Positions 1 through 7,279 of a stretch of 64,000 nt of DNA are shown here, one piece after another. The notes under the pieces were generated by a model, which did not search any database, was not told where the DNA came from, and saw only the letters and a list, made by a program, of their open reading frames with translations. Position 1 is the first letter of the stretch; each line of letters starts with the position of its first letter. Position numbers and translations under genes: made by a program. The stretch covers positions 1-64,000 of the forward strand of contig PLDA01000006.1 of the NCBI GenBank assembly GCA_003134965.1. Direction: 5' to 3'. The DNA comes from Vulcanimicrobium winogradskyi (lineage in GTDB: Bacteria; Vulcanimicrobiota; Vulcanimicrobiia; Vulcanimicrobiales; Vulcanimicrobiaceae).

Positions 1-1
1 C

Positions 2-172
2 AGTTTTACTCCGGCGCTAACAAGCGACTTCAACAATCGACATAAACCAGGGGATGCCCGGTACTCAGCCGTTGAGCGCTATCGTGACGACAGGCGCGCG
101 GCTATCAACGAAGTCTACACGTCATGTTCGATGAAGATGGATTTTGCTATCGCATACGCAGAAAGGCCCTGA
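2..172 (+). CDS. 3' end of a hypothetical gene cut by the window edge
   Basis: A frame stays open from the left edge for 56 codons and ends at TGA 170-172. The residues (acidic and basic, with an Arg/Asp-rich stretch about 30 residues before the end) look protein-like, but no family is recognised. A frame this long has a modest chance of arising at random at this lower GC content, so the call is tentative. No start is visible because it would lie outside the window. Confidence 0.3.
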   Translation, partial: SFTPALTSDFNNRHKPGDARYSAVERYRDDRRAAINEVYTSCSMKMDFAIAYAERP

Positions 173-257
173 TCGACGTACAGAGTAGCAAGTTCGTCTT
201 TCGAGGGTCTTTCTTTAGAGGGCATGGTTGGGGTTCTCACTGGTTGAATCGCGCAGG

Positions 258-923
258 ATGGATTTCGTTATCAACGCGGTCTTACAGTTTGGCCAGCACT
301 ACGGCAAGCCGTTTCCAGAAGGCGTGAACTTCTGGGTAGCGGTCGGAACGCTGTTGTCTGCATTGGCGACCGTGTTTCTTGCCATCGTCACCGTGTTGAG
401 CGTGAAAGACGCGGGACGCCTGATTCATGACGAGGATGCGCGGCACCAACAAGGCACTGCGCCGATCCTCCGACTAGAAGCACAACCAGCGGATGGAGAA
501 TGGATGCGCGGCTTTAACATCAGGAACGTTGGCCTTGGCCCTGCGCAAGAAGTCCATGTTGCGCTTCGCGGCGAAATGCATGGTACAGACGGGAAGGTTT
601 ACAGCGTAGACTACTCTCAGCGGCGCTCTATCTTCGCAACAACAGACAACTGGCATATCAGTACCGACGAGAGGGGCTTTGAACCAGTAAAGGCGTTCAG
701 ACTAGATGGAACCCGTGTCGTAGCCGCCATCTCCTACATGGATATGTTCGCGAACACGTACATGACAATTTCCCAAGACGTTCTTGAGGAAGCCGAAACG
801 CTTTGGTTGCGTCCGAACAATCTCTATCCTGTGCGGACCAAGATGGAAGCGTACCTTGATAAGTATGCTCATGATGACGTACTAGACCATCTTACGGCCA
901 CGCGCCCAGTCGCTACGACGTAG
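258..923 (+). CDS. hypothetical membrane-anchored protein
   Basis: A 221-residue protein of unknown function. Residues about 25-50 form one hydrophobic segment (core ALATVFLAIVTVL), followed by a charged soluble domain of about 165 residues. The frame opens at TTG 228, but ATG 258 is the better start because the protein then begins just before the membrane segment. Base composition is clearly less GC-rich than the rest of the window, as in the neighbouring TIGR02391 gene, so both may have been transferred together. The topology (N-terminal anchor, cytoplasmic domain) resembles membrane effectors of defence modules, but that is only a guess. Confidence 0.6.
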   Translation: MDFVINAVLQFGQHYGKPFPEGVNFWVAVGTLLSALATVFLAIVTVLSVKDAGRLIHDEDARHQQGTAPILRLEAQPADGEWMRGFNIRNVGLGPAQEVHVALRGEMHGTDGKVYSVDYSQRRSIFATTDNWHISTDERGFEPVKAFRLDGTRVVAAISYMDMFANTYMTISQDVLEEAETLWLRPNNLYPVRTKMEAYLDKYAHDDVLDHLTATRPVATT

Positions 924-1133
924 GGTACGGCAGGTTCAACGCATGATTGGTGATCTTGCTGGGCCAGCATTGAATCCCGGCTTACGCTCCTAGAGAAGAA
1001 GCCCGGCCGCTAGGAGGCGGCTTCTGCCCGCCCTGGGGCGAATGCTTTACGGCCTACGCTCCGATGATGGAAAGGGTGGCCCGTGGCTCTTGAAGAGGCG
1101 CTGTACGTAGTCCAATTCGGCGACGTGGCATAG

Positions 1134-1892
1134 ATGCGGTTCGAGGTTCAGAAGTACGTTGCCGACTTTGACGCCCTGCAAGCCATGCCGGTGCCGCTCC
1201 TGGCGGAGATTCTATTCTTCCACCTGCGTACAAACCATGAATTTGACAACCTACACCGCCAGAACAATCTGACGGTATTGGTGGAAGGCTACCATCGCGG
1301 TCACAGAGAGGCCGGCATCCGCATCTGGTGTGAAGCATGGGCGTACCTTGAACATCAGGGCCTTCTTGCAACCCATCCAGGTGGAGGGCACGAGAGCCAG
1401 TTTATCACCCGCCTGGGCGAGTCTGTCAAATCACGGGAAGATTTCACATCGTATACGCGCGGTGCGCTACTCCCGGATTCAATGCTCCACATGACGACGA
1501 GGCGCGAGGTGAAGCCCCTGTTTCTTCAGGGCAAGTACGAAACCGCCGTGCTAGAGGCATACCGCCAGGTTGAAATCAAGGTTCGAGACGAAGGGAAGTA
1601 CGCACCAGAAGATATCGGAGTCACGCTTATGCGAAAGGCATTTGATTCCGACAACGGTCCGTTGTGCGATCCGTCTCTTCCCAAAGGGGAGCGTGAGGCA
1701 ATGGCGCATCTGTTTGCTGGAGCAATCGGTCTGTTCAAGAATGCGGCAAGTCACCGGCAACCGACAATCTACAACGCAGAACACGCGGCGCATCAGATAC
1801 TGATTGCAGATGAACTGCTCCAGATTGCAACTGAGCGGGCCGTGGGCCTCTCCGTTGGTGTTCAACGTCCCCCAGGTTCGACGCATGCCTGA
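1134..1892 (+). CDS. TIGR02391 (Ymh) family protein
   Basis: A 252-residue protein whose C-terminal half matches the TIGR02391/Hypoth_Ymh family as I know it: a FLQGKYETAVLEAYRQVE-type segment around residue 130, then LMRKAF, a xNGPL motif, and an LFAGAIGLFKNAASHR segment near residue 200. The N-terminal part is variable, as usual in the family. Members are often found in mobile or defence-rich regions and have been compared with HEPN proteins; the biochemical function is unknown to me. Lower GC than the core genome. The stop overlaps a short downstream reading frame by 8 bases. ATG 1134 has no obvious ribosome binding site, and ATG 1182 is an alternative. Confidence 0.75.
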   Translation: MRFEVQKYVADFDALQAMPVPLLAEILFFHLRTNHEFDNLHRQNNLTVLVEGYHRGHREAGIRIWCEAWAYLEHQGLLATHPGGGHESQFITRLGESVKSREDFTSYTRGALLPDSMLHMTTRREVKPLFLQGKYETAVLEAYRQVEIKVRDEGKYAPEDIGVTLMRKAFDSDNGPLCDPSLPKGEREAMAHLFAGAIGLFKNAASHRQPTIYNAEHAAHQILIADELLQIATERAVGLSVGVQRPPGSTHA

Positions 1893-1992
1893 TTCAAGTA
1901 ACGCGCGGCGTCCAACGCTAGATGAAGTCAAGGCCATGATAGATCGGCTTGACCGTGCAGATCGGGCTATGCTTCGTCCGTGGATGCTGTGA
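1885..1992 (+). pseudogene. small gene truncated by the IS3 insertion
   Basis: ATG 1885 overlaps the end of the TIGR02391 gene by 8 bases and opens a 35-codon frame rich in charged residues (TLDEVKAMIDRLDRAD core). Its stop codon TGA (1990-1992) is the first three bases of the left inverted repeat of the IS3 element, so the native reading frame continued further before the insertion. The residues resemble the N-terminal helix of small partner or antitoxin-like proteins, but this cannot be proven. The reading frame on the far side of the element does not continue in an obviously related way. Confidence 0.45.
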
Positions 1993-2011
1993 CGTTGCCC
2001 CAGACATCAGG
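1990..2011. repeat. left inverted repeat of the IS3 element
   Basis: Starts TGACGTTGCCCC and pairs with 3165-3186 on the other strand, 18 of 22 positions identical. It contains the orfB stop codon (2007-2009) and supplies a stop to the interrupted upstream gene. Confidence 0.8.
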
Positions 2012-2801
2012 CCGCGGCTGACCGTGAGTTTGAGCTAGTGCGATAATGCTCGATGAACTCGGCCGGCGTCAAGCCGTCGAGTGCGGTGTGAGGGCGGAGC
2101 TCGTTGTAATCGATGCGCCAGGCTTCGATCGCGGAGCGGGCATGGAAGATGGTCGGGAATGCGTGCTCGTTGAGCGGCTCGTGGCGAAAGCGTCCATTGA
2201 AGCTCTCGACGCTCCCGTTCTGCATCGGTCGGCCTGGTTCGATGAAGTGCAACTCGACATTGGCTTGCGCAGCCCAGCCGAGCATTGCATTACTCGTAAA
2301 CTCGGTGCCATTGTCGAACTTCAGGGTCGGCGGTAGGCTGCGCGTGGCAGCGAGGCGCGAGAGTACGCGTACGACGCGGTCGCCGGTGAGCGAGAAATCG
2401 ACTTCAATGCCGATCGACTCGCGCGTGAAATCGTCGACGATCGTGAGCGAGCGGAACTTGCGCCCGTTGCTCAGCGCGTCGTGCACAAAGTCGAGCGACC
2501 AGCGTTCGTTCGGCCGGCAGACCGTCGGCACGACATTGCCGCGGACGTACCGAACGCCACGCTTGCGCCGCGCGCGCAGTTGCAGCCCTTCAACGCGATA
2601 AATCCGGTGGATCCGCTTGTGGTTGACCGCGAACCCCTCGCGCCGCAGCATCATCGTCAGACGACGATACCCGAATCGCCGACGCTCAGCAGCGAGAGCT
2701 TTAAACCGTTCGAGCAGCAGCGGATCGTCGATGCGCCGGATACGGTACTGCGCGACCGATCGCGGGCAGCGCGCGATCCGACACGCTGCACGTTGACTCA
2801 C
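2007..2801 (-). CDS. IS3-family transposase OrfB (DDE integrase core)
   Basis: A 264-residue protein with the rve/IS3 OrfB layout: an N-terminal HTH_21-like helical segment with an ERRRFGYRRL motif, then the catalytic core with Asp in WSLDFVHD, Asp in KFDNGTEF and Glu in GSVESFNGRFR, and a C-terminal YNELRPH motif. All three catalytic residues are present. The GTG at 2801 is the first possible start. In intact elements OrfB is made as an OrfAB fusion by -1 frameshifting, but here the -1 frame from orfA stops at 2798-2800 before joining orfB, so only separate initiation could give this protein. Confidence 0.9.
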   Translation of the reverse strand: MSQRAACRIARCPRSVAQYRIRRIDDPLLLERFKALAAERRRFGYRRLTMMLRREGFAVNHKRIHRIYRVEGLQLRARRKRGVRYVRGNVVPTVCRPNERWSLDFVHDALSNGRKFRSLTIVDDFTRESIGIEVDFSLTGDRVVRVLSRLAATRSLPPTLKFDNGTEFTSNAMLGWAAQANVELHFIEPGRPMQNGSVESFNGRFRHEPLNEHAFPTIFHARSAIEAWRIDYNELRPHTALDGLTPAEFIEHYRTSSNSRSAAA

Positions 2802-2814
2802 GCCGAGTTCCTGG

Positions 2815-2860
2815 AGGGCCTCACCGCGGCTTTTCGCTGCGAGGGCCCCAGGAGTTTTTT
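2815..2860 (-). other. IS3 frameshift window with probable 1-base deletion
   Basis: On the minus strand the heptamer A AAA AAC (2854-2860) sits in the correct phase near the end of orfA, a classic -1 slippery site. After a -1 shift the frame reads KKLLGPSQRKAAVR, as in many IS3 fusions, but then diverges and stops at 2798. Restoring one base in the AGGCCC run near 2815-2822 would make it continue ALQELGVSQRAACR into orfB. I infer a single-base deletion that uncouples the two halves. Confidence 0.6.
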
Positions 2861-3114
2861 GCGATCAGCTCTTTCATCGCGTCGTTCTCGAGCGCGAGAT
2901 TCGCGATAATCCGTTTCATTCGCGCGTTCTCGTCCTCGATCGCGCGGCCGCGAGCAATTTCGCTGCTCTCCATGCCGCCGTATTTGGACTTCCAGGCCGA
3001 GATCGTGTTGGGGTGCACGCCGTGTCGTCGGCCAAGCTCGACGAACGACGCGCCGGCGTCGTGCTCTCTGAGAATCGAGACGATCTGCGTCTCGGTGAAG
3101 CGGGACTTCCGCAT
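2821..3114 (-). CDS. IS3-family transposase OrfA (HTH, DNA binding)
   Basis: A 97-residue protein beginning MRKSRFTETQIVSILRE, typical of IS3 OrfA. It has a helix-turn-helix (GASFVELGRRHGVHPNTIS) and a leucine-zipper-like C-terminal helix (ENARMKRIIANLALEND) used for multimerisation and binding of element ends. The start at 3114 is chosen because homologues begin at this motif; the frame is open about 15 codons further upstream. The end of the gene carries the A6C slippery sequence at which ribosomes shift to make OrfAB in this family. Confidence 0.88.
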   Translation of the reverse strand: MRKSRFTETQIVSILREHDAGASFVELGRRHGVHPNTISAWKSKYGGMESSEIARGRAIEDENARMKRIIANLALENDAMKELIAKNSWGPRSEKPR

Positions 3115-3164
3115 GCGGGCTTCCTTTCGGCCCTTCGGCCTGGAAACCCACGGTATCATCCGGC

Positions 3165-3186
3165 CCGGATTACCGGGGCAACGTCA
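3165..3186. repeat. right inverted repeat of the IS3 element
   Basis: Read on the minus strand it begins TGACGTTGCCCC, matching the left end at 1990. It defines the outer boundary upstream of orfA. Confidence 0.8.
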
Positions 3187-3493
3187 GACACATGCCTTGG
3201 ATGCAATACCGAAGCCGACTCGGACTAGCGCGGTAGACGCTTTAATAAAGAGCCGCGAGACGCAGAAGCCGCGCGTTGTCCCATGTGCCGACCTGCCAGA
3301 CGACCTGCGCGGCCGTGTTCCGCAGTGCGGCCCGCCATTACCGGCCGGATTGGTACCCGCCAAATGAGTTCGGCAGGTCGTCCGGTCTGAGGCAATTATT
3401 CTGACCCCTAGAGAGGCCGTAGGGCGCGTTCTAGGTGCTTCGGATGACTTGGGAGCCAGCCGCCGCGATCTGCAAGGTATCGCCTCGCTTCAG
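3187..3493 (+). other. non-coding stretch after the IS element
   Basis: No gene is convincing here. A short frame runs from about 3367 into the small gene that follows and may be its true upstream part (possible TTG start at 3449). A short inverted repeat pairs GACGACCTGC near 3300 with GCAGGTCGTC near 3374. Nothing else is seen. Confidence 0.4.
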
Positions 3494-3631
3494 ATGCCGG
3501 GACAATGGCCGCGCCCTGACGAGAACAATGACACCATGCTTCAAATCGGCAAAGACTTGGAGATCGTCTTGGCGCTCTTTCAAGAAGCGGGCTATCCGAA
3601 CAACCTACCAGAAGCGAAGAAAGGAAGATGA
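3494..3631 (+). CDS. small hypothetical protein
   Basis: A 45-residue frame with protein-like composition, including an amphipathic helix (MLQIGKDLEIVLALFQEAGY). No family is recognised. The frame extends upstream to TTG 3449. Its TGA overlaps the ATG of a 17-codon frame in an ATGA arrangement, so translation may be coupled. Confidence 0.4.
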   Translation: MPGQWPRPDENNDTMLQIGKDLEIVLALFQEAGYPNNLPEAKKGR

Positions 3632-3681
3632 ATCAGAACATGCGCAACTTCAACTTGCCGCTGGGCCAGCGTCCGCAATGA
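3628..3681 (+). CDS. 17-residue peptide frame between two ATGA overlaps
   Basis: ATG 3628 overlaps the stop of the preceding frame, and its own TGA (3679-3681) overlaps the ATG at 3678 of the secreted-protein gene. The peptide would be MNQNMRNFNLPLGQRPQ. It may act as a coupling leader or be fortuitous. No family is known. Confidence 0.3.
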   Translation: MNQNMRNFNLPLGQRPQ

Positions 3682-4103
3682 TACGCTTCTTCGCGCTCCT
3701 GTCAGTCCTCTTCGGACTCCTCGGCGGTGTAGCATCGGCGACAACCTGCGATATGCAAAAGGCGCTCCTCTATATCTCCCTTGCGAACAATTTCATCAAC
3801 GCTGATCCGCCGAGCCACGACAACGCTAAGAAGGCAACCCGCTTCGCTGGCCTAGCCGTCGATATGAATGCGGCATGCATCAAGGCATCAAACAACGTGA
3901 ACGAGATTGGCAACTTGTATCTGTCAACCGGACAGAACCTGGCGATTGCCGCAGTTGCACAAGACCGGCTTGGCGATCACGCCGCCGCTGACCGTTTCGC
4001 ACAACTCGCACTGAAAGTCTGGCGCGAGATCGTCGCCGAACGGGCTTACCCTGCCAAGGTCCGCGCGTCCGCACAACGCCAACTCGACGCTTATACCAAG
4101 TAG
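3678..4103 (+). CDS. secreted helical repeat-like hypothetical protein
   Basis: A 141-residue protein starting at ATG 3678 with a clear signal peptide (FFALLSVLFGLLGGVASA, cleavage after ASA). The mature part is predicted helical, with two Cys, and resembles TPR-type helical hairpins (AIAAVAQDRLGDHAAADRFAQLAL), but I cannot name the family. The start is favoured by the signal peptide; the same frame is open well upstream to 3435, but that part is not protein-like. It is followed by a good terminator hairpin at 4123-4149, consistent with the end of a transcript. Confidence 0.6.
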   Translation: MIRFFALLSVLFGLLGGVASATTCDMQKALLYISLANNFINADPPSHDNAKKATRFAGLAVDMNAACIKASNNVNEIGNLYLSTGQNLAIAAVAQDRLGDHAAADRFAQLALKVWREIVAERAYPAKVRASAQRQLDAYTK

Positions 4104-4122
4104 CAGGCGAAGCAACAAAAAG

Positions 4123-4149
4123 GCCCCGGGCATTACTCCGGGGCGTTTT
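4123..4149 (+). terminator. rho-independent terminator
   Basis: A 7-bp perfect stem (GCCCCGG / CCGGGGC) with an 8-base loop, followed by GTTTT. It lies about 20 bases after the secreted-protein gene. Confidence 0.75.
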
Positions 4150-4468
4150 CGCTGTTCCTTGAGACGCCTTGATGATAGTACAGTCAGTTGACTGGGCGGG
4201 GCGTCTGCGGTTGATTCTCGGCCTGCGACTGGACGCGCAGCGTGGCATCCACTTTGCGGTTCGCGACATCGGGAGTTGGCGTTGAACCCGATGATCTGAC
4301 TGTGCTCGGGGTAGAGGTCGGCGGTGGTCGAGCCGTCGGCGCGCCACCTGTGCGGGGCGTCTTCTACACCTCGTCATACACCTTAGCCGACGTGTACGGA
4401 GGTGTAGGGACGGGTTTCCAGGGGTTTCGACCCAAGGCATGCTCGTACTCGCTGGTCACGCTCAAAAT
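4150..4468. other. no confident gene; possible gene remnant on the minus strand
   Basis: The minus strand reads as a protein-like 32-residue tail ending with TAG near 4364, and beyond this stop the same frame continues as a Pro/Thr-rich segment to about 4190. This could be a decayed gene end, but no family is recognised. No gene is supported on the plus strand. Confidence 0.3.
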
Positions 4469-4494
4469 AGGAAAAACCGCGCCGTAGCGCGGTT
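4468..4494 (-). terminator. rho-independent terminator of tRNA-Val
   Basis: On the minus strand: perfect 8-bp stem AACCGCGC / GCGCGGTT with a 4-base loop, then a run of T. It lies about 28 bases beyond the tRNA 3' end. Confidence 0.8.
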
Positions 4495-4521
4495 CTTCGG
4501 GGCTTACGGGCCTCCACCGAA

Positions 4522-4596
4522 TGGTGGGCGGCAGAAGGATTGAACTTCTGACCTCTACAGTGTCAATGTAGCGCTCTCCCACTGAGCTAGCCGCCC
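4522..4596 (-). tRNA. tRNA-Val (anticodon GAC)
   Basis: A complete 75-base cloverleaf on the minus strand: acceptor GGGCGGC pairs with GCCGCCC, the anticodon loop TTGACAC gives GAC, the T arm is AGAAG-TTCAATC-CTTCT, and a genomically encoded CCA is present. It decodes GUC/GUU. Its 3' end faces the lower-GC accessory segment, a common arrangement for integration sites. Confidence 0.96.
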
Positions 4597-4608
4597 GTCC
4601 AAGGGGTG

Positions 4609-4638
4609 AGTCTACCCGATATTGCGACTCGGAGTCAA
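4609..4638 (-). promoter_or_regulatory. likely promoter of tRNA-Val
   Basis: Minus-strand TTGACT (4633-4638), 18-base spacer, TAGACT (4609-4614). Transcription would start a few bases before the tRNA. The -35 overlaps the stop codon of the upstream ABC permease gene. Confidence 0.5.
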
Positions 4639-5675
4639 ACCCCTTTCGTGGCGCCGGTCAGCACCAAGCGACGGCGGAGGGCGCCGCCGAGGCCGCCCGG
4701 GACGAAGAGCACGAGCACGATGAACAGGACGCCGAGCAAGAAGAGCGGTTCCGAGAGCGGGACGCGCAGGATGCCGGGCAGCGCCTGCACGGCGGAGGTG
4801 TTCGACAGTGCGACGAGCCGGAAGTCGAGATACTCGTAGACGACGCCGCCGAGCACCGCGCCCCACAGCGTTCCGACGCCGCCGAGGACGACCATCACCA
4901 GCAGTGCGAGCGTGAAGCCCGACGTCGTCACCTCGGGATTGGCGCCGCCCTGCAGCAACAGGTACACCACGCCGCACGCCGACGCTAGAAACGCCGAGAG
5001 CACGAACGCGCCGAGCTTGTAGAGATACGGGTTGAGCCCGAGCATCGCGACGCGGCGCTCGTTCTCGCGAATCGCTTGCCAGACGCGGCCGGGCGGCGAG
5101 TTGACGGCGCGCCAGGCAACCAGGTAGATGACGATCAGCAACGCCAGCGCGATCCAGAAGAGGTTGCGCGTGTTGGTGACGCCGATGAGGAACGAGGGCA
5201 GCGTGTCGCCGCCGAGCGCGAGCCCTTCCTCGCCGCCGGTGAGCCCGAACGGGTTCTGCGCCACCAGGATCGAGCCGGCTTGCGCGAAGGCAAGCGTGAC
5301 CATCGCGAACGGGATGTCGCGCATGCGCAGGCAGACCGCGCCGAGAATCAACGGCAGCACGAGCGAAACGACCGCGGTGAGCAGCAGCGCCGCCGGCAGC
5401 GACCAGTGCCAGCGCGTCACCGCGATCGCGGTGACGTACACGCCGGTCGCAAAGTACAGCGCGTGCCCGAACGAGAGCAGGCCGACGTAGCCGAACACGA
5501 GGTCGTAGGTCAGCGCGAGCGCGCCGAACACGAAGCATAGCGCGAGCAGGTTCAGCGTCCCCGGCCCGCCGAGCGCGCCTTCGAACAACCCTGGGATCGA
5601 GAACCCCGCGAGCGGCAGCGCGGCCAGGACGACCAGCCCGACGACCAGCACCGTTAGGCGCACGCGCGGCGTCAT
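4635..5675 (-). CDS. livM: branched-chain amino acid-type ABC transporter permease LivM
   Basis: A 346-residue inner-membrane permease of the LivM/BPD_transp_2 family, with about 9-10 hydrophobic segments, the conserved LTYDLVFGYVGLLSFGHALYFATGVY region near residue 60 and the IRENERRVAMLGLN loop near residue 210 that contacts the ATPases. The start is ATG 5675, overlapping the livH stop as ATGA. With LivH it forms the channel for an uptake system; the substrate could be branched-chain amino acids, amides or urea, since these systems are hard to separate by sequence. It is the last gene of the operon. Confidence 0.92.
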   Translation of the reverse strand: MTPRVRLTVLVVGLVVLAALPLAGFSIPGLFEGALGGPGTLNLLALCFVFGALALTYDLVFGYVGLLSFGHALYFATGVYVTAIAVTRWHWSLPAALLLTAVVSLVLPLILGAVCLRMRDIPFAMVTLAFAQAGSILVAQNPFGLTGGEEGLALGGDTLPSFLIGVTNTRNLFWIALALLIVIYLVAWRAVNSPPGRVWQAIRENERRVAMLGLNPYLYKLGAFVLSAFLASACGVVYLLLQGGANPEVTTSGFTLALLVMVVLGGVGTLWGAVLGGVVYEYLDFRLVALSNTSAVQALPGILRVPLSEPLFLLGVLFIVLVLFVPGGLGGALRRRLVLTGATKGV

Positions 5676-6553
5676 GTCGATGCTCCCGAGAATCCGCCGG
5701 GGCGCACGAGCAGCACGATTGCGAGCAGCAGCACCACCGAGAAGTCGCCGACGCCGGCGGCGCCGTAGAAGTTGAGGAACTGCTGCAGGACGCCGACCAC
5801 GATCGCGGCGACCGCCGAGCCGGTGACCGAGCCGAGCCCGCCGATGATCACCACGATGAAGGCGAAGATCAGCATCGAGGTACCGCGGCCCGGATCGATC
5901 GTGCCGTAGTACGTGCCTGCCAGTATCCCGGCAAGGCCCGCCGCCATCCCGCCGATCGCGAAGACGAGCGTGAACGCGCGCTGCACGTCGATCCCCAGCG
6001 CCTGTACCATCGCGCGGTTCTCGACGCCGGCCCGCACGATGAGCCCGAAGCGCGTCCGGCGCAAGAAGAAGATGAGCAGCGCGAACACGGCCAGGGCGAA
6101 CGCGATCACCAGCAACCGTGTGTTCGGGATGTTCGCGCCGACGATCGTCGTGGTGCCGGTCATCCACGCCGGGAGCGCAAGCCGCTTCGGGTCGCTGCCG
6201 AAACCGCCTTGCACCAGCGAGATCGTCGCCAGCGCGAGCCCGACCGTCACCAGCACCTGTCCGACGTGACGGGCGTAGAGCGGCCGGATCAGGACGACCT
6301 CGGTGAGCGTGGCGAACGCGCCGCCGACGACGACCGCGACCGCGACCGCGACCAGCCACTGCAGCTCGGGCGACGCCCCGCCGACCAAACCGCTCGCCGA
6401 CCAGCCCGCGTAGGCCGCGACCGTGAAGAACGCGCCGTGGGCGAAGTTCAGCACGCGCATCAGCCCCCAGATCAGCGAGAGCCCGGCGGCGATCAGGAAA
6501 TACAGGGCGCCGAGTCCGAGCCCCGTGATCAGCAGCAGCGCGATCGTGGTCAC
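5672..6553 (-). CDS. livH: branched-chain amino acid-type ABC transporter permease LivH
   Basis: A 293-residue permease of the LivH family: about eight hydrophobic segments, the early AAGLSLIWGLMRVLNFAHGAFF motif and the VENRAMVQALGIDV cytoplasmic loop. Start GTG 6553 lies 3 bases after the livF stop, so translation is tightly coupled. It partners LivM in the membrane. The C-terminus overlaps the livM start. Confidence 0.93.
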   Translation of the reverse strand: MTTIALLLITGLGLGALYFLIAAGLSLIWGLMRVLNFAHGAFFTVAAYAGWSASGLVGGASPELQWLVAVAVAVVVGGAFATLTEVVLIRPLYARHVGQVLVTVGLALATISLVQGGFGSDPKRLALPAWMTGTTTIVGANIPNTRLLVIAFALAVFALLIFFLRRTRFGLIVRAGVENRAMVQALGIDVQRAFTLVFAIGGMAAGLAGILAGTYYGTIDPGRGTSMLIFAFIVVIIGGLGSVTGSAVAAIVVGVLQQFLNFYGAAGVGDFSVVLLLAIVLLVRPGGFSGAST

Positions 6554-6556
6554 GGT

Positions 6557-7279
6557 TCAGTGGCTCCCCGCGGCCGCGAGGCCGAGATGCCGGCGCGCGA
6601 GCGCCGCGTCGCCCATCAGCTGATCGACGTCGCCGATGAACGAGACGCGTCCTTGGTCGAGCACGATCACGTCGCGAACGAGGCTGTGCGCGACGCTGAG
6701 ATTCTGCTCGACGAGCAGGATCGTCGCAACCTCGGCGGCACGGCGCAGCGCCTCGACCACGTGCCGCACGACGAGCGGCGCGAGTCCTTTGGTCGGTTCG
6801 TCGACGAGCAGGATCCGGTTGTCGCCGTTCAGCAGCGCACGGGCGAGCGCCACCATCTGCTGCTGCCCGCCCGAGAGCGTCCCGGCTTTCTGCGCCGCGC
6901 GCTGCTCGAGCTCCGGAAACAATTCGTACACGAGATCGTACCGCAGCGGCGCCCCGGCGCGCTCGGCGAGCCGCAGGTTTTCCTCGACGGTCAACCCGGC
7001 GAACACGTCGCGATCTTCGGGGACGTACGCGACGCCGCGGCGCACGATCTCGTGCACGGCGAGCTTCGTCGTTTCGGCGCCCTCGAGCACGACGCTCCCC
7101 GTGCGCGGCACGAGTCCGAGGATCCCGCGCAGCGTCGTCGTCTTGCCGACGCCGTTGCGCCCGAGCAGCCCGGTGATCCCGCCCGCGCGCACGTCGAACG
7201 AGACGCCTTGGAGAATGTGGGACTCCGCCAGGTAGACGTTGAGATCGCGCACCGCGAGCAGCGTTGCGGGCGCGCTCAT
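6557..7279 (-). CDS. livF: branched-chain amino acid-type ABC transporter ATPase LivF
   Basis: A 240-residue cytoplasmic ATPase. Walker A is GLLGRNGVGKTT near residue 40, the signature is LSGGQQQMVALARAL, and Walker B is ILLVDEPTKGLAPL. The DEPTKGLAP form is typical of LivF rather than LivG. It powers transport with LivG. ATG 7279 overlaps the livG stop (ATGA). Confidence 0.94.
   Translation of the reverse strand: MSAPATLLAVRDLNVYLAESHILQGVSFDVRAGGITGLLGRNGVGKTTTLRGILGLVPRTGSVVLEGAETTKLAVHEIVRRGVAYVPEDRDVFAGLTVEENLRLAERAGAPLRYDLVYELFPELEQRAAQKAGTLSGGQQQMVALARALLNGDNRILLVDEPTKGLAPLVVRHVVEALRRAAEVATILLVEQNLSVAHSLVRDVIVLDQGRVSFIGDVDQLMGDAALARRHLGLAAAGSH

Larger units (their letters stand above)
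1990..3186 (-). mobile_element. IS3-family insertion sequence, probably inactive
   Basis: About 1197 bp bounded by imperfect inverted repeats beginning TGACGTTGCCCC at 1990 and, on the minus strand, at 3186 (about 18 of 22 positions match). It contains two minus-strand genes, orfA (HTH) and orfB (DDE integrase core), as in the IS3 family. No 3-4 bp target duplication is visible: CTG precedes and GAC follows the element. The orfA-orfB junction appears to have lost one base (see the frameshift-site entry), which would prevent synthesis of the fused transposase. Confidence 0.85.

Noticed and set aside
4364..4461. A 32-codon minus-strand frame after the tRNA-Val terminator
   Set aside because: No ribosome binding site and no family; treated as possible remnant in the non-coding entry only.
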